From NCBI RefSeq assembly GCF_963662255.1, contig NC_085082.1, forward strand, positions 434,001 to 498,000: a stretch of DNA of 64,000 nucleotides, written 5' to 3'. The translations under genes and the position numbers were made by a program. Origin of the DNA: Cinclus cinclus. Lineage: Eukaryota; Chordata; Aves; Passeriformes; Cinclidae. The notes under the pieces were generated by a model. It searched no databases. It saw nothing but the letters and a program-made list of their open reading frames with translations, and was not told the DNA's origin. How positions within the stretch are numbered: the stretch's first letter is position 1; each line of letters opens with the position of its first letter. Shown in pieces: positions 24,290 to 35,956 of this stretch.

Positions 24290-25985
24290 AATTTCCGGGG
24301 AATTTTCACGGAAATAAATCCGGGAATATCGATGGAATTAAATGCGGGAATTCCAGGGGATTTTTGGGGAATAAATTTGGGAATTTAATGGAATTAAATG
24401 CGGGAAGTTCAGGGGATTTTTGCGGGAATAAATTCGGGAATTTCAGGGGATTTTTGGGGAATTTTCGTGGAAATAAATCCAGAAATTTCATGGAATTAAA
24501 TGTGAAAATTCCAGAGGATTTTAGGGAATTTTTGCAGAATAAATTCGGGAATTTCAGGGGATTTTTGGAGAATTTTTGTGGGAATAAATCCCGAAATATC
24601 ATGGAATAAAATGTGAAAATTCCAGAGGATTTTAGGGAATTTTCACGGAAATAAATCCGGGAATATCAATGGAATTAAATGCAGGAATTTCAGGGGATTT
24701 CTGGGGAATTTTCGTGGAAATAAATCCAGAAATTTCATGGAATTAAATGTGAAAATTCCAGAGGATTTTAGGGAATTTTTGCGGAATAAATTCGGGAATT
24801 TCAGGGGATTTTTGGGGCATTTTCGTGGGAATAAATCCCGAAATATCATGGAATTAAATGTGAAAATTCCAGGGAATTTTAGGAAATTTTTGTGGGAATA
24901 AATTCTGGAATTCCAGGGAGGTTTTGGGAATTTTCATGGAAATAAATCCAGAAATTTCATGGAATTAAATGTGAAAATTCCAGAGGATTTTAGGGAATTT
25001 TTGTGGGAATAAATTTGGGAATTTCAGGGGATTTTTGGGGAATTTTTGTGGAAATAAATCCAGAAATTTCATGGAATTAAACGCAAAAATTTCCAGGGAT
25101 ATTTTTGTGGAATAAATTCAGGAACTCCAGAGGATTTTTCGGAATTTTTGTGGAATAAATTCGGGAATTTCAGGGGATTTTTGGGGGAATTTTCGTGGGA
25201 ATAAATCCCGAAATATCATGGAATTAAATCTGAAAATTCCAGGGAATTTTAGGGAATTTTTGTGGGAATAAATTCGGGAATTCCAGGGGGGTTTGGGGAA
25301 TTTTTGTGGGAATAAATTTGGGAATTTAATGGAATTAAAAGCAAAAATTTCAGGGGATTTTTGGGGAATTTCACGGAAATAAATCCGGGAATATCATGGA
25401 ATTAAATGTGGGAATTTCAGAGGATTTCAGAGGATTTTTGTGGGAATAAATTCGGGAATTTCAGGGGATTTTGGGGGAATTTTTGTGGGAATAAATTCGG
25501 GAATTTCAGGGGATTTTTCTGGGATTTTTGTGGGAATAAATTCGGGAATTTCATGGAATTAAATGCAAAAATTCCAGGGAATTTTTGTGGAGTAAATTCG
25601 AGAATTTCAGGGGATTTTTGGGGGAATTTTTGCAGAATAAATTCGGGAATTTCAGGGGATTTTTGGGAATTTTTGTGGGAATAAATTCGGGAATTTTAGG
25701 GGATTTGGGGGAATTTTCATGGAAATAAATCCGGAAATATCATGGAATTAAATGCAAAAATTTCAGGGGATTTTTGGGGAATTTTTATGGAATAAATTCG
25801 CGAATTTCAGGGGATTTTTGGGAATTTTTGTGGGAGTAAATTTTGGAATTTCATGGAAATAAATCCAGAAATTCCAGGAGACTTTTTAGGAATTTTTTGT
25901 GGCAATAAATCCAGAAATTCCGGGAGATTTTTTGGGAAGTTTATGGGAAAAAAAATGGGAAAAAAGCTGGAAAAATCAGGATAAA
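24290..25985. repeat. ~50-75 bp minisatellite 'ggaataaattcgggaatttc' (SIPA1L3 intron 2)
   Basis: About 25 diverged copies combining 'ggaataaattcgggaatttc', 'aggggatttttggggaattt' and 'atcatggaattaaatg'. AATAAA occurs in nearly every unit on the plus strand but this is antisense to SIPA1L3. Confidence 0.9.
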
Positions 25986-26164
25986 GTTGGGCCCCCACTA
26001 TGGCTTTATCTGATAAACTCTAATTAATGCTAATTAACTCTAATTAATGCTAATTAACTCTAATTAATGCTAATTAACCTCCAAAATATTCCCACACATC
26101 AGAAATAAATTGAAAAAAAAAAAATCTGAAATTAACCCCCAAAAATAAGAAATAAATCCCAAAA

Positions 26165-26965
26165 AACCCCAAATTAAATCCCAGAATTAACTAATTAATC
26201 TCAGAATTAACTAATTAATCCCAGAATTAACTAATTAATCTCAGAATTAACTAATTAATCCCAGAATTAACTAATTAATCCCACAATTAACTAATTAATC
26301 TCAGAATTAACTAATTAATCCCAGAATTAACTAATTAATCCCACAATTAACTAATTAATCCCACAATTAACTAATCAATCCCCAAATTAACTAATTAATC
26401 TCAGAATTAACTAATTAATCCCAGAATTAACTAATTAATCTCAGAATTAACTAATTAATCCCAGAATTAACTAATTAATCCCAGAATTAACTAATTAATC
26501 TCAGAATTAACTAATTAATCCCAGAATTAACTAATTAATCCCACAATTAACTAATCAATCCCCAAATTAACTAATTAATCTCAGAATTAACTAATTAATC
26601 TCAGAATTAACTAATTAATCCCAGAATTAACTAATCAATCCCACAATTAACTAATTAATCCCACAATTAACTAATCAATCCCACAATTAACTAATTAATC
26701 CCAGAATTAACTAATTAATCCCAGAATTAACTAATCAATCCCACAATTAACTAATTAATCCCAGAATTAACTAATTAATCCCAGAATTAACTAATCAATC
26801 CCACAATTAACTAATTAATCCCAGAATTAACTAATCAATCCCCAAATTAACTAATTAATCTCAGAATTAACTAATTAATCCCAGAATTAACTAATTAATC
26901 CCAGAATTAACTAATCAATCCCACAATTAACTAATTAATCCCCAAATTAAGTAATTAATCCCCAA
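26165..26965. repeat. 20-bp satellite 'ccagaattaactaattaatc'
   Basis: About 40 head-to-tail copies of an exact 20-bp unit with almost no length variation. Variation is confined to the first four bases (CCAG, TCAG, CCAC, CCCA) and an occasional TAATCAATC. Every unit carries the homeodomain-type core TAATTA. Confidence 0.96.
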
Positions 26966-26999
26966 AACCAGGAGAATTTCCCCCTGTAATTAGGTCAGG

Positions 27000-28865
27000 C
27001 CTGGAGCTCGTTAACGAGGGATTCATTAGGGACTCGTTAATGAGGGAGCCATTAATTAGCAATACATTCATTAAGAGTTTTGTTAATTAGAAATTCATAA
27101 ATGAGGAATTTGGTAATAAGAAATTCATCATTAAGGGATTCATTAATTAGGAGTTCATTAATGAGGGATTCATTAATTAGGAGTTAATTAATGAGGGATT
27201 CATTAATGAGAGATTCATTAATTAGGAGTTCATTAATGAGGGATTCATTAGTGAGAGATTCATTAATTAGGAGTTCATTAATGAGGGATTCATTAATGAG
27301 AGATTCATTAATTAGGAGTTCATTAATGAGGGATTCATTAATTAGGAGTTCATTAATGAGGGATTCATTAGTGAGAGATTCATTAGTGAGGGATTCATTA
27401 ATGAGGGATTCATTAATTAGGAGTTCATTAATTAGGAGTTCATTAATGAGGGATTCATTAATTAGGAGTTCATTAATGAGGGATTCATTAGTGAGAGATT
27501 CATTAATTAGGAGTTCATTAATGAGGGATTCATTAATTAGGAGTTCATTAATTAGGAGTTCACTAATGAGGGATTCATTAATTAGGAGTTCATTAATGAG
27601 GAGTTCATTAATGAGGGATTCATTAATTAGGAGTTCATTAATTAGGAGTTCATTAATGAGGGATTCATTAATTAGGAGTTCATTAATTAGGAGTTCATTA
27701 ATGAGGGATTCATTAATTAGAAGTTCATTAATGAGGGATTCATTAGTGAGGGATTCATTAATGAGGGCTTCATTAATAGGAATTCATTAATGAGAGATTA
27801 ATTAATGAGGAATTCATTAATGAGGGATTCACTGATGAAAGCTTCATTAATGATAGATTAATTAATGGATTAATTAATGAGGGATTCATTAATGATGGAT
27901 TAATTAATGAGGAATTCACTAATGAGGGATTGGTTAATTAGGGGTTCATTAATGAGGGATTCATTAATAAGAAATTCATTAATCAGGGAGTCATTAATAA
28001 GCAATTTGTTAATGAAGGCTTCACTAATGAGGGATTAATTAATTAGGAATTTATTAAAAGGGATTCATTAATGATGGATTAATTAATGAGGAATTCATTA
28101 ATGAGGGCTTCATTAATAGGAATTCATTAATGAGAGATTAATTAATGAGGAATTCATGAATGAGGGATTCACTGATGAAAGCTTCATTAATGATAGATTA
28201 ATTAATGGATTAATTAATGAGGGATTCATTAATGATGGATTAATTAATGATGGATTAATTAATGAGGAATTCACTAATGAGGGATTGGTTAATTAGGGAT
28301 TCATTAATGAGGGATTCATTAATTAGGAGTTCATTAATGAGGGATTCATTAGTGAGAGATTCATTAATTAGGAGTTCATTAATGAGGGATTCATTAATGA
28401 GGGATTCATTAGTGAGGGATTCATTAATTAGGAGTTCATTAATGAGGGATTCATTAGTGAGAGATTCATTAATTAGAAGTTCATTAATGAGGGATTCATT
28501 AGTGAGAGATTCATTAATGATGGATTAATTAATGAGGAATTCATGAATGAGGGATTCACTGATGAAAGCTTCATTAATGATAGATTAATTAATGGATTCA
28601 TTAATGAGGGATTCATTAATGATGGATTAATTAATGAGGAATTCACTAATGAGGGATTGGTTAATTAGGGGTTCATTAATGAAGGATTCATTAATTAGGA
28701 GTTCATTAATGAGGGATTCATTAATGAGGGATTGGTTAGTTAGGGATTCATTAATGAAGGATTCATTAATGATGGATTAATTAAAGAGGATTTCATTAAT
28801 GAGGGATTCACTGTTGATAGAATAATTAATGATGAATTCATTAATGAGGGACTCATTAATTAAAC
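27000..28865. repeat. 15-bp satellite 'gattcattaatgagg' with higher-order mixing
   Basis: Over 100 copies of a 15-bp unit in several types (GATTCATTAATGAGG, GAGTTCATTAATTAG, GATTCATTAGTGAGA). Because the unit is five codons long, it leaves open frames (MRDSL/IRSSL repeats) that are not genes. A ~400-bp block around 27,780-28,300 recurs in 28,500-28,720. Confidence 0.95.
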
Positions 28866-28980
28866 GAGGGGCCCAGAGTGGGGGAAGGGAAAATGGGAGA
28901 CCCCAAAAAGCAGCTGGAGCTCATTTGCATAATGAAGGGGCGTTAATTAGGGGAGGGTTAATTAATGGGGGTGGGGCAGT
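28866..28980. other. Short unique island with octamer ATTTGCAT
   Basis: A non-repetitive ~100-bp stretch between two satellites in SIPA1L3 intron 2. It contains the octamer ATTTGCAT at 28,923-28,930. Function unknown. Confidence 0.4.
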
Positions 28981-29755
28981 TCTGGGAGGATTTGGGGATT
29001 TTGGGGGGAAATTTTGGGATTTTGGGGGAATTTTTGGAAATTCTGGGAAGGTTTGGGGGAGTTTGGGGAATTTTGGGGGATTTTTTTGGGATTTTTCAGG
29101 GATTTTTGGGGGGGGTTTTGGGATTTTTTGGGGTTTTTTGGGGATTTTTGGGGTTTTTTGGGGATTTTTTGGGGGGGGATTTTTGGGATTTTTTGGGGGT
29201 TTCTGGGGCGATTTTTGGGATTTTTTGGGGTGTTTTGGGGATTTTTTGGGGATTTGTCAAGGATATTTTTGGGGGGCAGATTTGGGATTTTTTTGGGATT
29301 TTTTTAAAGTTTTTTTGGGGTCTGGGGCGGTTTGAGGAGAATTTTGGGGTTTTTTTGGGGGGGGGTTCTGGAGCAGTTTTGGGATTTTTGGGGGTTTTTT
29401 TTGGTGGGTCTGGGGCAGTTTTAGGAGATTTTTGGGATTTTTTAGGTATTTTTGGGTGGGAGTTTTGGGATTGTTTTGGGATTTTGGGAATTTTTTAGGG
29501 GATTTTTGGGATTTTCCGGGGGAGTTTTGGGATTTTTTGGGGGATTTTTATTTTTGGATCTGGGGTGGTTTTGGGGAATTTTCGGGGGGGAAATTTGGGT
29601 GACTTTAAGGGGAAATTTGGGAGATTTTTTTTTTTAAGGGGAATTTGGGTGAATTTTTGGGGAAATTTGGGTGAATTTTTGGGGGAAATTTGGGTGAATT
29701 TTTGGGGGAAATTTGGGTGAACTTTAGGGGAATTTTGGGTGATTTTTTGGGGTGT
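28981..29755. repeat. G/T-rich degenerate repeat (SIPA1L3 intron 2)
   Basis: Plus-strand 'ggggattttttggg'-like units, ending in four ~25-bp copies of 'aatttgggtgaatttttggg' (29,640-29,740). The transcribed strand is C/A-rich and runs toward the exon-3 acceptor. Confidence 0.85.
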
Positions 29756-29767
29756 TTTCAGCCCTAC

Positions 29768-29800
29768 CTGAGCCTGAGGGCACCAAATCCCTTCTGAACG
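29768..29800 (-). other. SIPA1L3: Candidate untranslated exon 2 of SIPA1L3 (33 nt)
   Basis: Strong signals on the minus strand: pyrimidine tract and AG (TTTCTCCTCTCCCAG, AG at plus 29,801-29,802) and donor CTCAG|GTAGGG (GT at 29,766-29,767). The 33-nt body contains no ATG. It sits between the CpG-island promoter and the start-codon exon, as expected for a 5'UTR exon. It is one of the few non-repetitive stretches here. Confidence 0.55.
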
Positions 29801-29989
29801 CTGGGAGAGGAGAAATAAATTAATATTAATTAATATGATTAATTAAAACAATTAATTAGAGAAATAATTAAATCTTTTGCATGGTGATTTTAGAGAATTT
29901 TACTAAAAAACAATGAGAAAAATTGGGGGATAAAAACCAAAATATTCCTTTTTTTTTTTTTTCAAGGAAAAAAATAATTTAAGAGAAAG

Positions 29990-31210
29990 CAAAGGAAAGC
30001 TGGCCCAAAACATCAAAATTTTTCATCAAAATCCAACCCCAGAACCCCAAAATCCCAATTTTTCCCTGAAAATCCAACCCTAAATCCTGTCAGGAACCAA
30101 AATTTCCCCAAAAATCCCATTTTTTTTCCCCACAAAATCCAAACTTAAATCCCCTCAGAAATCCCAAATATCCACAAAATCCCAATTTTCCCTAAAAATC
30201 CAACCCCAAATCCTGTCAGGAACCCAAATTTCCCCAAAAATCAATTTTTTTTCCCTCAAAATCCAACCCTAAATCCCCTCAGGAAACCCAAATTAGAATA
30301 TTTTTCCTCAAAATCCAGCCCTAAATCCCCTCAGAAATCCCAAATTTCCCAAAAATCAAAATTTTTTCCCTCAAAATCCAACCCTAAATCCCCTCAGGAA
30401 CCTCAAATTCTCCCAAATTATTTTTTTCCCTCAAAATCCAGCCCTGAATCCCCTCAGAAATCCCAAATTTCCCCTAAATCCCAATTTTTTCCCTCAAAAT
30501 CCAACCCCAAGTCCCCCCATAAATCAAATTTCCCCCTGAAAACCGAACACTAAGTCCCCTCAGCAACCCCAAAATCTCTTTTTTTCCCCCTCAAAATACC
30601 TCCCTGAACCTCTCAGAAACCCTAAATTGCCCCAAAATCCACAATTTTTGCCTCCAAAATCCAACCCTAAGTCCCCTCAGGGAGCCAAGAGTTCCCCTAA
30701 ATCCCAATTTTTCCTCTCAAAATCCAGCCCCGAATCCCCTCAGAAATCCCAAATTTTCCTAAAATCCCAATTCTTCCCTCAAAACCCAACCCTAAATCCC
30801 GTCAGGAACCTCAAATTCTCCCAGATTAGAATTTTTTTCCTCAAAATCCAATCGAAAACCCCTCAGAAATCCCAATTTTTTTCCCCTAAATCCCAATTTT
30901 TTTCCCCTAATCCAAATTTTTCCCTCAAAATCCAACCCTAAATCCCCTCAGGGAGCCAAAATTTCCCCTAAATCCCCATTTTTCCTTCAAAATCCGACCC
31001 CAAATCCCCTCAGGGACCCCAAATCCCCTCAGGGACCCCAAATCCCCTAACCCCCCCCCCCCCCCCCAATAAATCAAATTTCCCCCTGAAAACCGAACAC
31101 TAAATCCCGTCAGCAACCCCCAAACAGCAATTTCTTCCCTCAAAACACCCCCTGGAACCTTTCAATCACCCTAAAATCCCTCAGAAATCCCCCCCCAAAA
31201 TTCCAATTTC
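29990..31210. repeat. ~60-75 bp minisatellite 'tccctcaaaatccaacccta'
   Basis: About 17 diverged copies of a unit with 'tccctcaaaatccaacccta', 'aatcccctcagaaatccc' and 'aaatttccccaaaaatccc'. A C-run of ~17 lies at 31,050-31,067. This would be SIPA1L3 intron 1. Confidence 0.88.
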
Positions 31211-31229
31211 CCCCTCAAAACAAGCCCCG

Positions 31230-31800
31230 CGAGCCCCTCCCCTCCCTCAGGGGCTCTCCCCCTCAGAACTACAACTCCCGGCAGCGCCCGCCGGGCACCG
31301 GGAAAAAAAAACCCCCGGGGGTGATTCCCGAGGATTCCGGGCCCTCACGCAACGCCGCCTTCCTTTTTTTCAAGGCCTAAAAAACAAAAAAAATAATAAT
31401 ATCCCCCTCTCCAGGCCTTAAACCCGGGCCTTACCCGAGAACGGCGGAAACGGCGGCAGCGGAGTCCCCCTCCCGGCCACCCCCGCGCCCGGCGGGGGTC
31501 TGAAGGGAAGGGAAGGGGGGGAGCGGTTGTCACTCACCGGCGGAGCGAGCGCTGCGGCCAATGGGGGGGCGAAGCGGAAGCGGCGCGAGCGCGGCGGCCA
31601 ATGAGGGGGGGCGGTGCGAGCGCACCGGCCAATGAGACCACCCCCCTCTCTCCCCGGCACCGCGTCCGCCGGTGCTGGCGGAAAGGCCCGAGCGAGGCCC
31701 GAACGCGTTCGGGGCGGGGCTTAGGAAAAGGCGGGAAGACCGCCGGGCCGCTAGGGGGCGCTGGAGGTTTGGTGGGGAGGGAGGGAGAGAGGGGGGAGCG
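31230..31800 (-). promoter_or_regulatory. SIPA1L3: CpG-island promoter, probably SIPA1L3
   Basis: A CpG-dense block with three CCAAT boxes in the repeated context 'gcggccaatg' (31,558-31,562; 31,598-31,602; 31,629-31,633). Minus-strand donors that could end alternative first exons are seen at CGCCG|GTGAGT (GT at 31,536-31,537) and TCTCGG|GTAAGG (GT at 31,433-31,434). Downstream minus-strand exons all belong to SIPA1L3, so this is its likely main promoter. No TATA box is evident. A divergent plus-strand transcript is possible. Confidence 0.65.
31268..31285 (+). promoter_or_regulatory. ZNF143/STAF-type site ACTACAACTCCCGGCAGC
   Basis: ACTACAACTCCCGGCAGC matches the well-known ZNF143 (SBS2) promoter element ACTACAATTCCCAGCATGC at most positions. 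It lies at the left edge of the CpG island. Such sites usually sit close to transcription starts. Confidence 0.6.
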
Positions 31801-31849
31801 TCTTAAAGGCGCAGGATGTGGTTTGGGGATTGGGGGAAACAACGGGGGA

Positions 31850-32160
31850 ATTTAGGGGTGTTCCACCCCACTAAATTAGGGGTGCCGCTGGGAAATTGAG
31901 GAGCCCTTAATAGCGGGGAGAGTTCAAACTGGGGAATGGTCCAAACTGGGGATCTTCCCCTTAAAGTGGGAATCCCTTTTGATACTGGGACTGCTCCAAA
32001 CTGGGCCCCTCCTTTCTAAACTGGAACTCCGCGATGTGGGGAGGCCCCCAAAATGGGAATTCCCAACGTCAAACTGGGGATCTCCCCTCCTCCCAAACTG
32101 GGCCCCCTCTATAAAGTGGGACACCCCACACTGGGCGGCCACGCACCGCTCCCTCTTCTC
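31850..32160. repeat. Degenerate ~30-bp 'aaactgggg' repeat between two promoter blocks
   Basis: Loose recurrence of 'ccaaactggggatc'-like words (near 31,928, 31,941, 31,997, 32,074, 32,096). No open frame or splice signal stands out. Confidence 0.5.
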
Positions 32161-32400
32161 ATTTACATACGGCTGCGCCTCGACCAATCAGCGGCTACGG
32201 CAGCGCCACGTTTAGCCAATCAGAAGGGCTCATTCTTAGCCCCGCCCAGCGCCACGCCTGACCAATCAGAGGAAAGGGAGAAGGGCTTCATTTGCATGCA
32301 GCGCGGGTCGAGTTGGGCGGAGCGACGTCATTTGCATAGAGCGCGGGTTCATTTGCATAGAGCGCGGGTTCATTTGCATACAGGGCGCGCCCTGCCGGGG
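32160..32400. promoter_or_regulatory. CCAAT/octamer cluster: three CCAATCAG, four ATTTGCAT, one GACGTCA
   Basis: CCAATCAG occurs at 32,184, 32,216 and 32,262. ATTTGCAT occurs at 32,290, 32,330, 32,351 and 32,372; the last three are exactly 21 bp apart and each is followed by 'agagcgcggg'-type sequence. GACGTCA (CRE-like) is at 32,324 and a GC box 'ccccgccc' near 32,240. CCAAT plus octamer resembles histone H2A/H2B promoters, but no histone gene is present. It lies ~600 bp upstream of the SIPA1L3 CpG island and downstream of the BLVRB 3' end. Confidence 0.65.
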
Positions 32401-32419
32401 CTCTGGAGCGGGGGACCCC

Positions 32420-33175
32420 CCCAAAAACTGTCCCATGATCCCCCAAAACCCGCCATGATCCCCTCAAACCCTCCCAGGACCTCCCAAAACCCCACAGGAT
32501 CCCCCAAAACCCGCCATGATCCCCTCAAATCCTCCCAGGACCCCCCAAATCCCCCCCCAGGATCCCCCAAAACCCGCCATGATCCCCTCAAATCCTCCCA
32601 GGACCCCCCAAATCCCCCCCCAGGATCCCCCAAAACCCGCCATGATCCCCTCAAATCCTCCCAGGACCCCCCAAATCCCCCCCCAGGATCCCCCAAAACC
32701 CGCCGTGATCCCCTCAAACCCTCCCAGGACCTCCCAAAACCCCACAGGATCCCCCAAAACCCGCCATGATCTCCTCAAACCTTCCCAGGACCCCCCAAAA
32801 CCCCACAGGATCCCCCAAAACCCGCCATGATCCCCTCAAACCTTCCCAGGACCCCCCAAATCCCCCCCCAGGACCCCCCAAAACCCGCCGTGATCCCCTC
32901 AAATCCTCCCAGGACCCCCCAAATCCTCCCAGGACCCCCCAAATCCCCCCAGGACCCCCCAAAACCCGCCATGATCTCAAACCCTCTCAGGACCCTCCAA
33001 AGTCTCCCCCAGAACCCTCGAAACCTCCCCAGAGTCCCCCAGATCCCACGGGACACCCCAAAACACCCACAGGACCCCTCAAATTCCCCCCAGAATCCAC
33101 CTAGGACCCCCCCAGGATTCCCCCAAATCCCACCAGGACACCCCAAACCCTCCCAGGATCCCCCAAATCCTCCTG
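32420..33175. repeat. 63-bp minisatellite 'cccgccatgatcccctcaaa'
   Basis: Near-perfect 63-bp period at 32,510-32,700 (the word cccctcaaat at 32,521, 32,584 and 32,647), flanked by diverged copies of ~50-65 bp. C-rich on plus, G-rich on minus. The open frames in several phases are repeat artefacts. Confidence 0.92.
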
Positions 33176-33212
33176 ACCCCATAAATGAGATCCAGGCCGG
33201 GACAAACATGGA

Positions 33213-33218
33213 TTTAAT
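33213..33218 (-). terminator. BLVRB: Candidate poly(A) signal ATTAAA for BLVRB
   Basis: On the minus strand GGAG-ATTAAA-TCCATG is followed within ~10-35 nt by TGTTTGTC and ATTTATGGGGTC, an acceptable U/GU-rich downstream region, in an otherwise repetitive tract. If used, BLVRB has a ~2.7-kb 3'UTR made mostly of minisatellite. Confidence 0.45.
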
Positions 33219-33229
33219 CTCCTTGGGAA

Positions 33230-33690
33230 TGGGGGGAGGGGGGACCCCAATTCTTGGGATCATCCTTGGGGTGGATCCCTCGGGATCCCCAAATCCTGGG
33301 AATAAACTGGGGGTGGATCCCTTAAATCCTTGGGATCATCCCGGGACATGAATCCCAAAGGATCCCCAAAATTCCTGGGATCATCCCAGGGGTGGATCCC
33401 AAAATCCTTGGACTAATCCCAGCCTGTGAATCCCAAGAGGTCCCCAAATCCCTGGGATGATCCAGGGGTTGATCCCCCAAATCCCTGGGATGATCCCAGA
33501 ACTGGATTCCCCAAAAATCCTGGGATCATCCCAGGACACGAATCCCAAGGAATCCCTGGGATCATCCTAAGGGTGGATCCCCAGATCCCTGGGGTCATTC
33601 CAGAACTGGATCCCGCAAATCCCGGCGATCATCGAATCCCAAGGAATCCCCAAACCCCCCACGACCAATCCCGGCACCAAATCCCAGCAC
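33230..33690. repeat. ~45-bp minisatellite 'cctgggatcatcccagg'
   Basis: About nine diverged copies combining 'gggatcatcccagg' (itself a near-perfect palindrome), 'ggtggatcccc' and 'aaatcc'. Confidence 0.88.
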
Positions 33691-33724
33691 ACCCCGGCAC
33701 CGGATCCCACCAGAACCCACCAGA

Positions 33725-35935
33725 ACCTGGTGGATCTCAGTGGATCCCAGTGGAACCCAGTGAGTCCCAGTGGGTCCCAGCAGGTCCTACTGGATCCCAG
33801 TGAATCCCAGTGGGTCCCAGTGGCACCCTGTGAATCCCAGTGGCACCCAGTGGAACCCAGTGAATCCCAGTGGCACCCAGTGAATCCCAGTGGGTCCTAT
33901 TGGATCCCAGTGAATCCCAGAGGCACCAGTGAATCCCAGTGAATCCCAGTGGCACCCAGAGAATCCCTGTGGATCCCATTGGAACCCAGCAGAACCCAGT
34001 GAACCCCAGTGGATCCCAGTGGAACCCAGTGGATCCCAGTGGCACCCTGTGAATCCCAGTGGCACGCATTGGATCCCAGTGAATCCCAGTGAATCCCAGT
34101 GGGTCCTATTGGATCCCAGTGAATCCCAGTGGAACCCAGTGAATCCCTATGGATCCCAGTGGATCCCAGTGGATTGCAGTGGAACCCAGTGAATCCCAGT
34201 GAATCCCGGTGGCACCCAGTGGAACCCAGTGGCACCCAGTGAATCCCAGTGGCACCCAGTGGCACCCTGTGAATCCCAGTGAATCCCAGTGGATCCCAGT
34301 GAATCCCTATGGATCCCAGTGAATCCCGGTGGCACCCAGTGGAACCCAGTGAATCCCAGTGGAACCCAGTGGCACCCAGTGAATCCCAGTGGAACCCAGT
34401 GGCACCCAGTGAATCCCAGTGGAACCCAGTGGATCCCAGTGGATTGCAGTGGAACCCAGTGAATCCCAGTGGATCCCAGTGAATCTCTATGGATCCCAGT
34501 GAATCCCAGTGGCACCCAGTGAATCCCAGTGGATCCCAGTGAATCCCAGTGGAACCCAGTGGCACCCAGTGAATCCCAGTGGAACCCAGTGAATCCCAGT
34601 GGATCCGAGTGAATCTCTATGGATCCCAGTGAATCCCAGTGGCACCCAGTGGACCCCAGTGGCACCCAGTGAATCCCAGTGGATCCCAGTGAATCCCAGT
34701 GGCACCCAGTGGAACCCAGTGGCACCCAGTGAATCCCAGTGGATCCCAGTGAATCCCTATGGATCCCAGTGAATCCCAGTGGCACCCAGTGGACCCCAGT
34801 GGCACCCAGTGAATCCCAGTGAATCCCAGTGGAACCCAGTGAATCCCAGTGGATCCCAGTGAATCCCTATGGATCCCAGTGGATCCCAGTGGATTGCAGT
34901 GGAACCCAGTGAATCCCAGTGAATCCCTATGAATCCCAGTGAATCCCAGTGGATCCCAGTGAATCCCAGTGGAACCCAGTGGCACCCAGTGGCACCCAGT
35001 GAATCCCAGTGGATCCCACTGGCACCCAGTGGCACCCAGTGAATCCCAGTGGAACCCAGTGGCACCCAGTGGCACCCAGTGAATCCCAGTGGAACCCAGT
35101 GGATCCCAGTGGATTGCAGTGGAACCCAGTGAATCCCAGTGGATCCGAGTGAATCTCTATGGATCCCAGTGAATCCCAGTGGCACCCAGTGAATCCCAGT
35201 GGCACCCAGTGAATCCCAGTGGATCCCAGTGAATCCCAGTGGAACCCAGTGGCACCCAGTGAATCCCAGTGGAACCCAGTGAATCCCAGTGGATTGCAGT
35301 GGAACCCAGTGAATCCCAGTGGATCCGAGTGAATCTCTATGGATCCCAGTGAATCCCTATGGATCCCAGTGAATCCCAGTGGCACCCAGTGGACCCCAGT
35401 GGCACCCAGTGAATCCCAGTGGATCCCAGTGAATCCCAGTGGCACCCAGTGGACCCCAGTGGCACCCAGTGAATCCCAGTGGATCCCAGTGAATCCCAGT
35501 GGATCCCAGTGAATCCCAGTGGCACCCAGTGGAACCCAGTGGCACCCAGTGAATCCCAGTGGAACCCAGTGAATCCCAGTGGATCCGAGTGAATCTCTAT
35601 GGATCCCAGTGAATCCCAGTGGAACCCAGTGGCACTCAGTGAATCCCAGTGGATCCCAGTGAATCCCTATGGATCCCAGTGAATCCCAGTGGCACCCAGT
35701 GGACCCCAGTGGCACCCAGTGAATCCCAGTGAATCCCAGTGGAACCCAGTGAATCCCAGTGAATCCCAGTGGATCCCAGTGGATCCCAGTGAATCCCAGT
35801 GGACCCCAGTGGCACCCAGTGAATCCCAGTGGATCCCAGTGAATCCCTATGGATCCCAGTGGCACCCAGTGGCACCCAGTGGCACCCAGTGAATCCCAGT
35901 GGATCCCAGTGGCACCCAGTGGCACCCGGCGGATC
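33725..35935. repeat. 10-bp satellite (GGATCCCAGT / GAATCCCAGT / GGCACCCAGT)
   Basis: Roughly 220 tandem copies of a 10-bp unit with very few length changes. Unit types GAATCCCAGT, GGATCCCAGT, GGCACCCAGT and GGAACCCAGT are mixed, and longer blocks marked by 'gaatctctat'/'gaatccctat' and 'ggattgcagt' recur every ~150-250 bp. The array stops ~25 bp short of the BLVRB stop codon, so the minus transcript would carry it as 3'UTR with GGG every 10 nt. Confidence 0.97.
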
Positions 35936-35956
35936 CCGGCGGATCCCGGCGGATCC

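Noticed and set aside
24290..25985. Repeated AATAAA as transcription ends
   Set aside because: They are antisense to SIPA1L3 and part of a minisatellite unit.
27191..28528. MRDSL/IRSSL repeat protein of ~200 residues
   Set aside because: The 15-bp unit is a multiple of three, so a frame stays open by arithmetic. It lies in an intron on the strand opposite to the gene.
31345..31855. Pro/Arg-rich open frames in the CpG island
   Set aside because: Open frames are expected in GC-rich DNA. The splice donors and CCAAT boxes point to a promoter and untranslated first exon.
33426..35925. Repeat-rich open frames (HWDPLGFTG and NPSESQW types)
   Set aside because: Both strands and several frames are open because the 10-bp unit lacks stops. 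No independent coding support.
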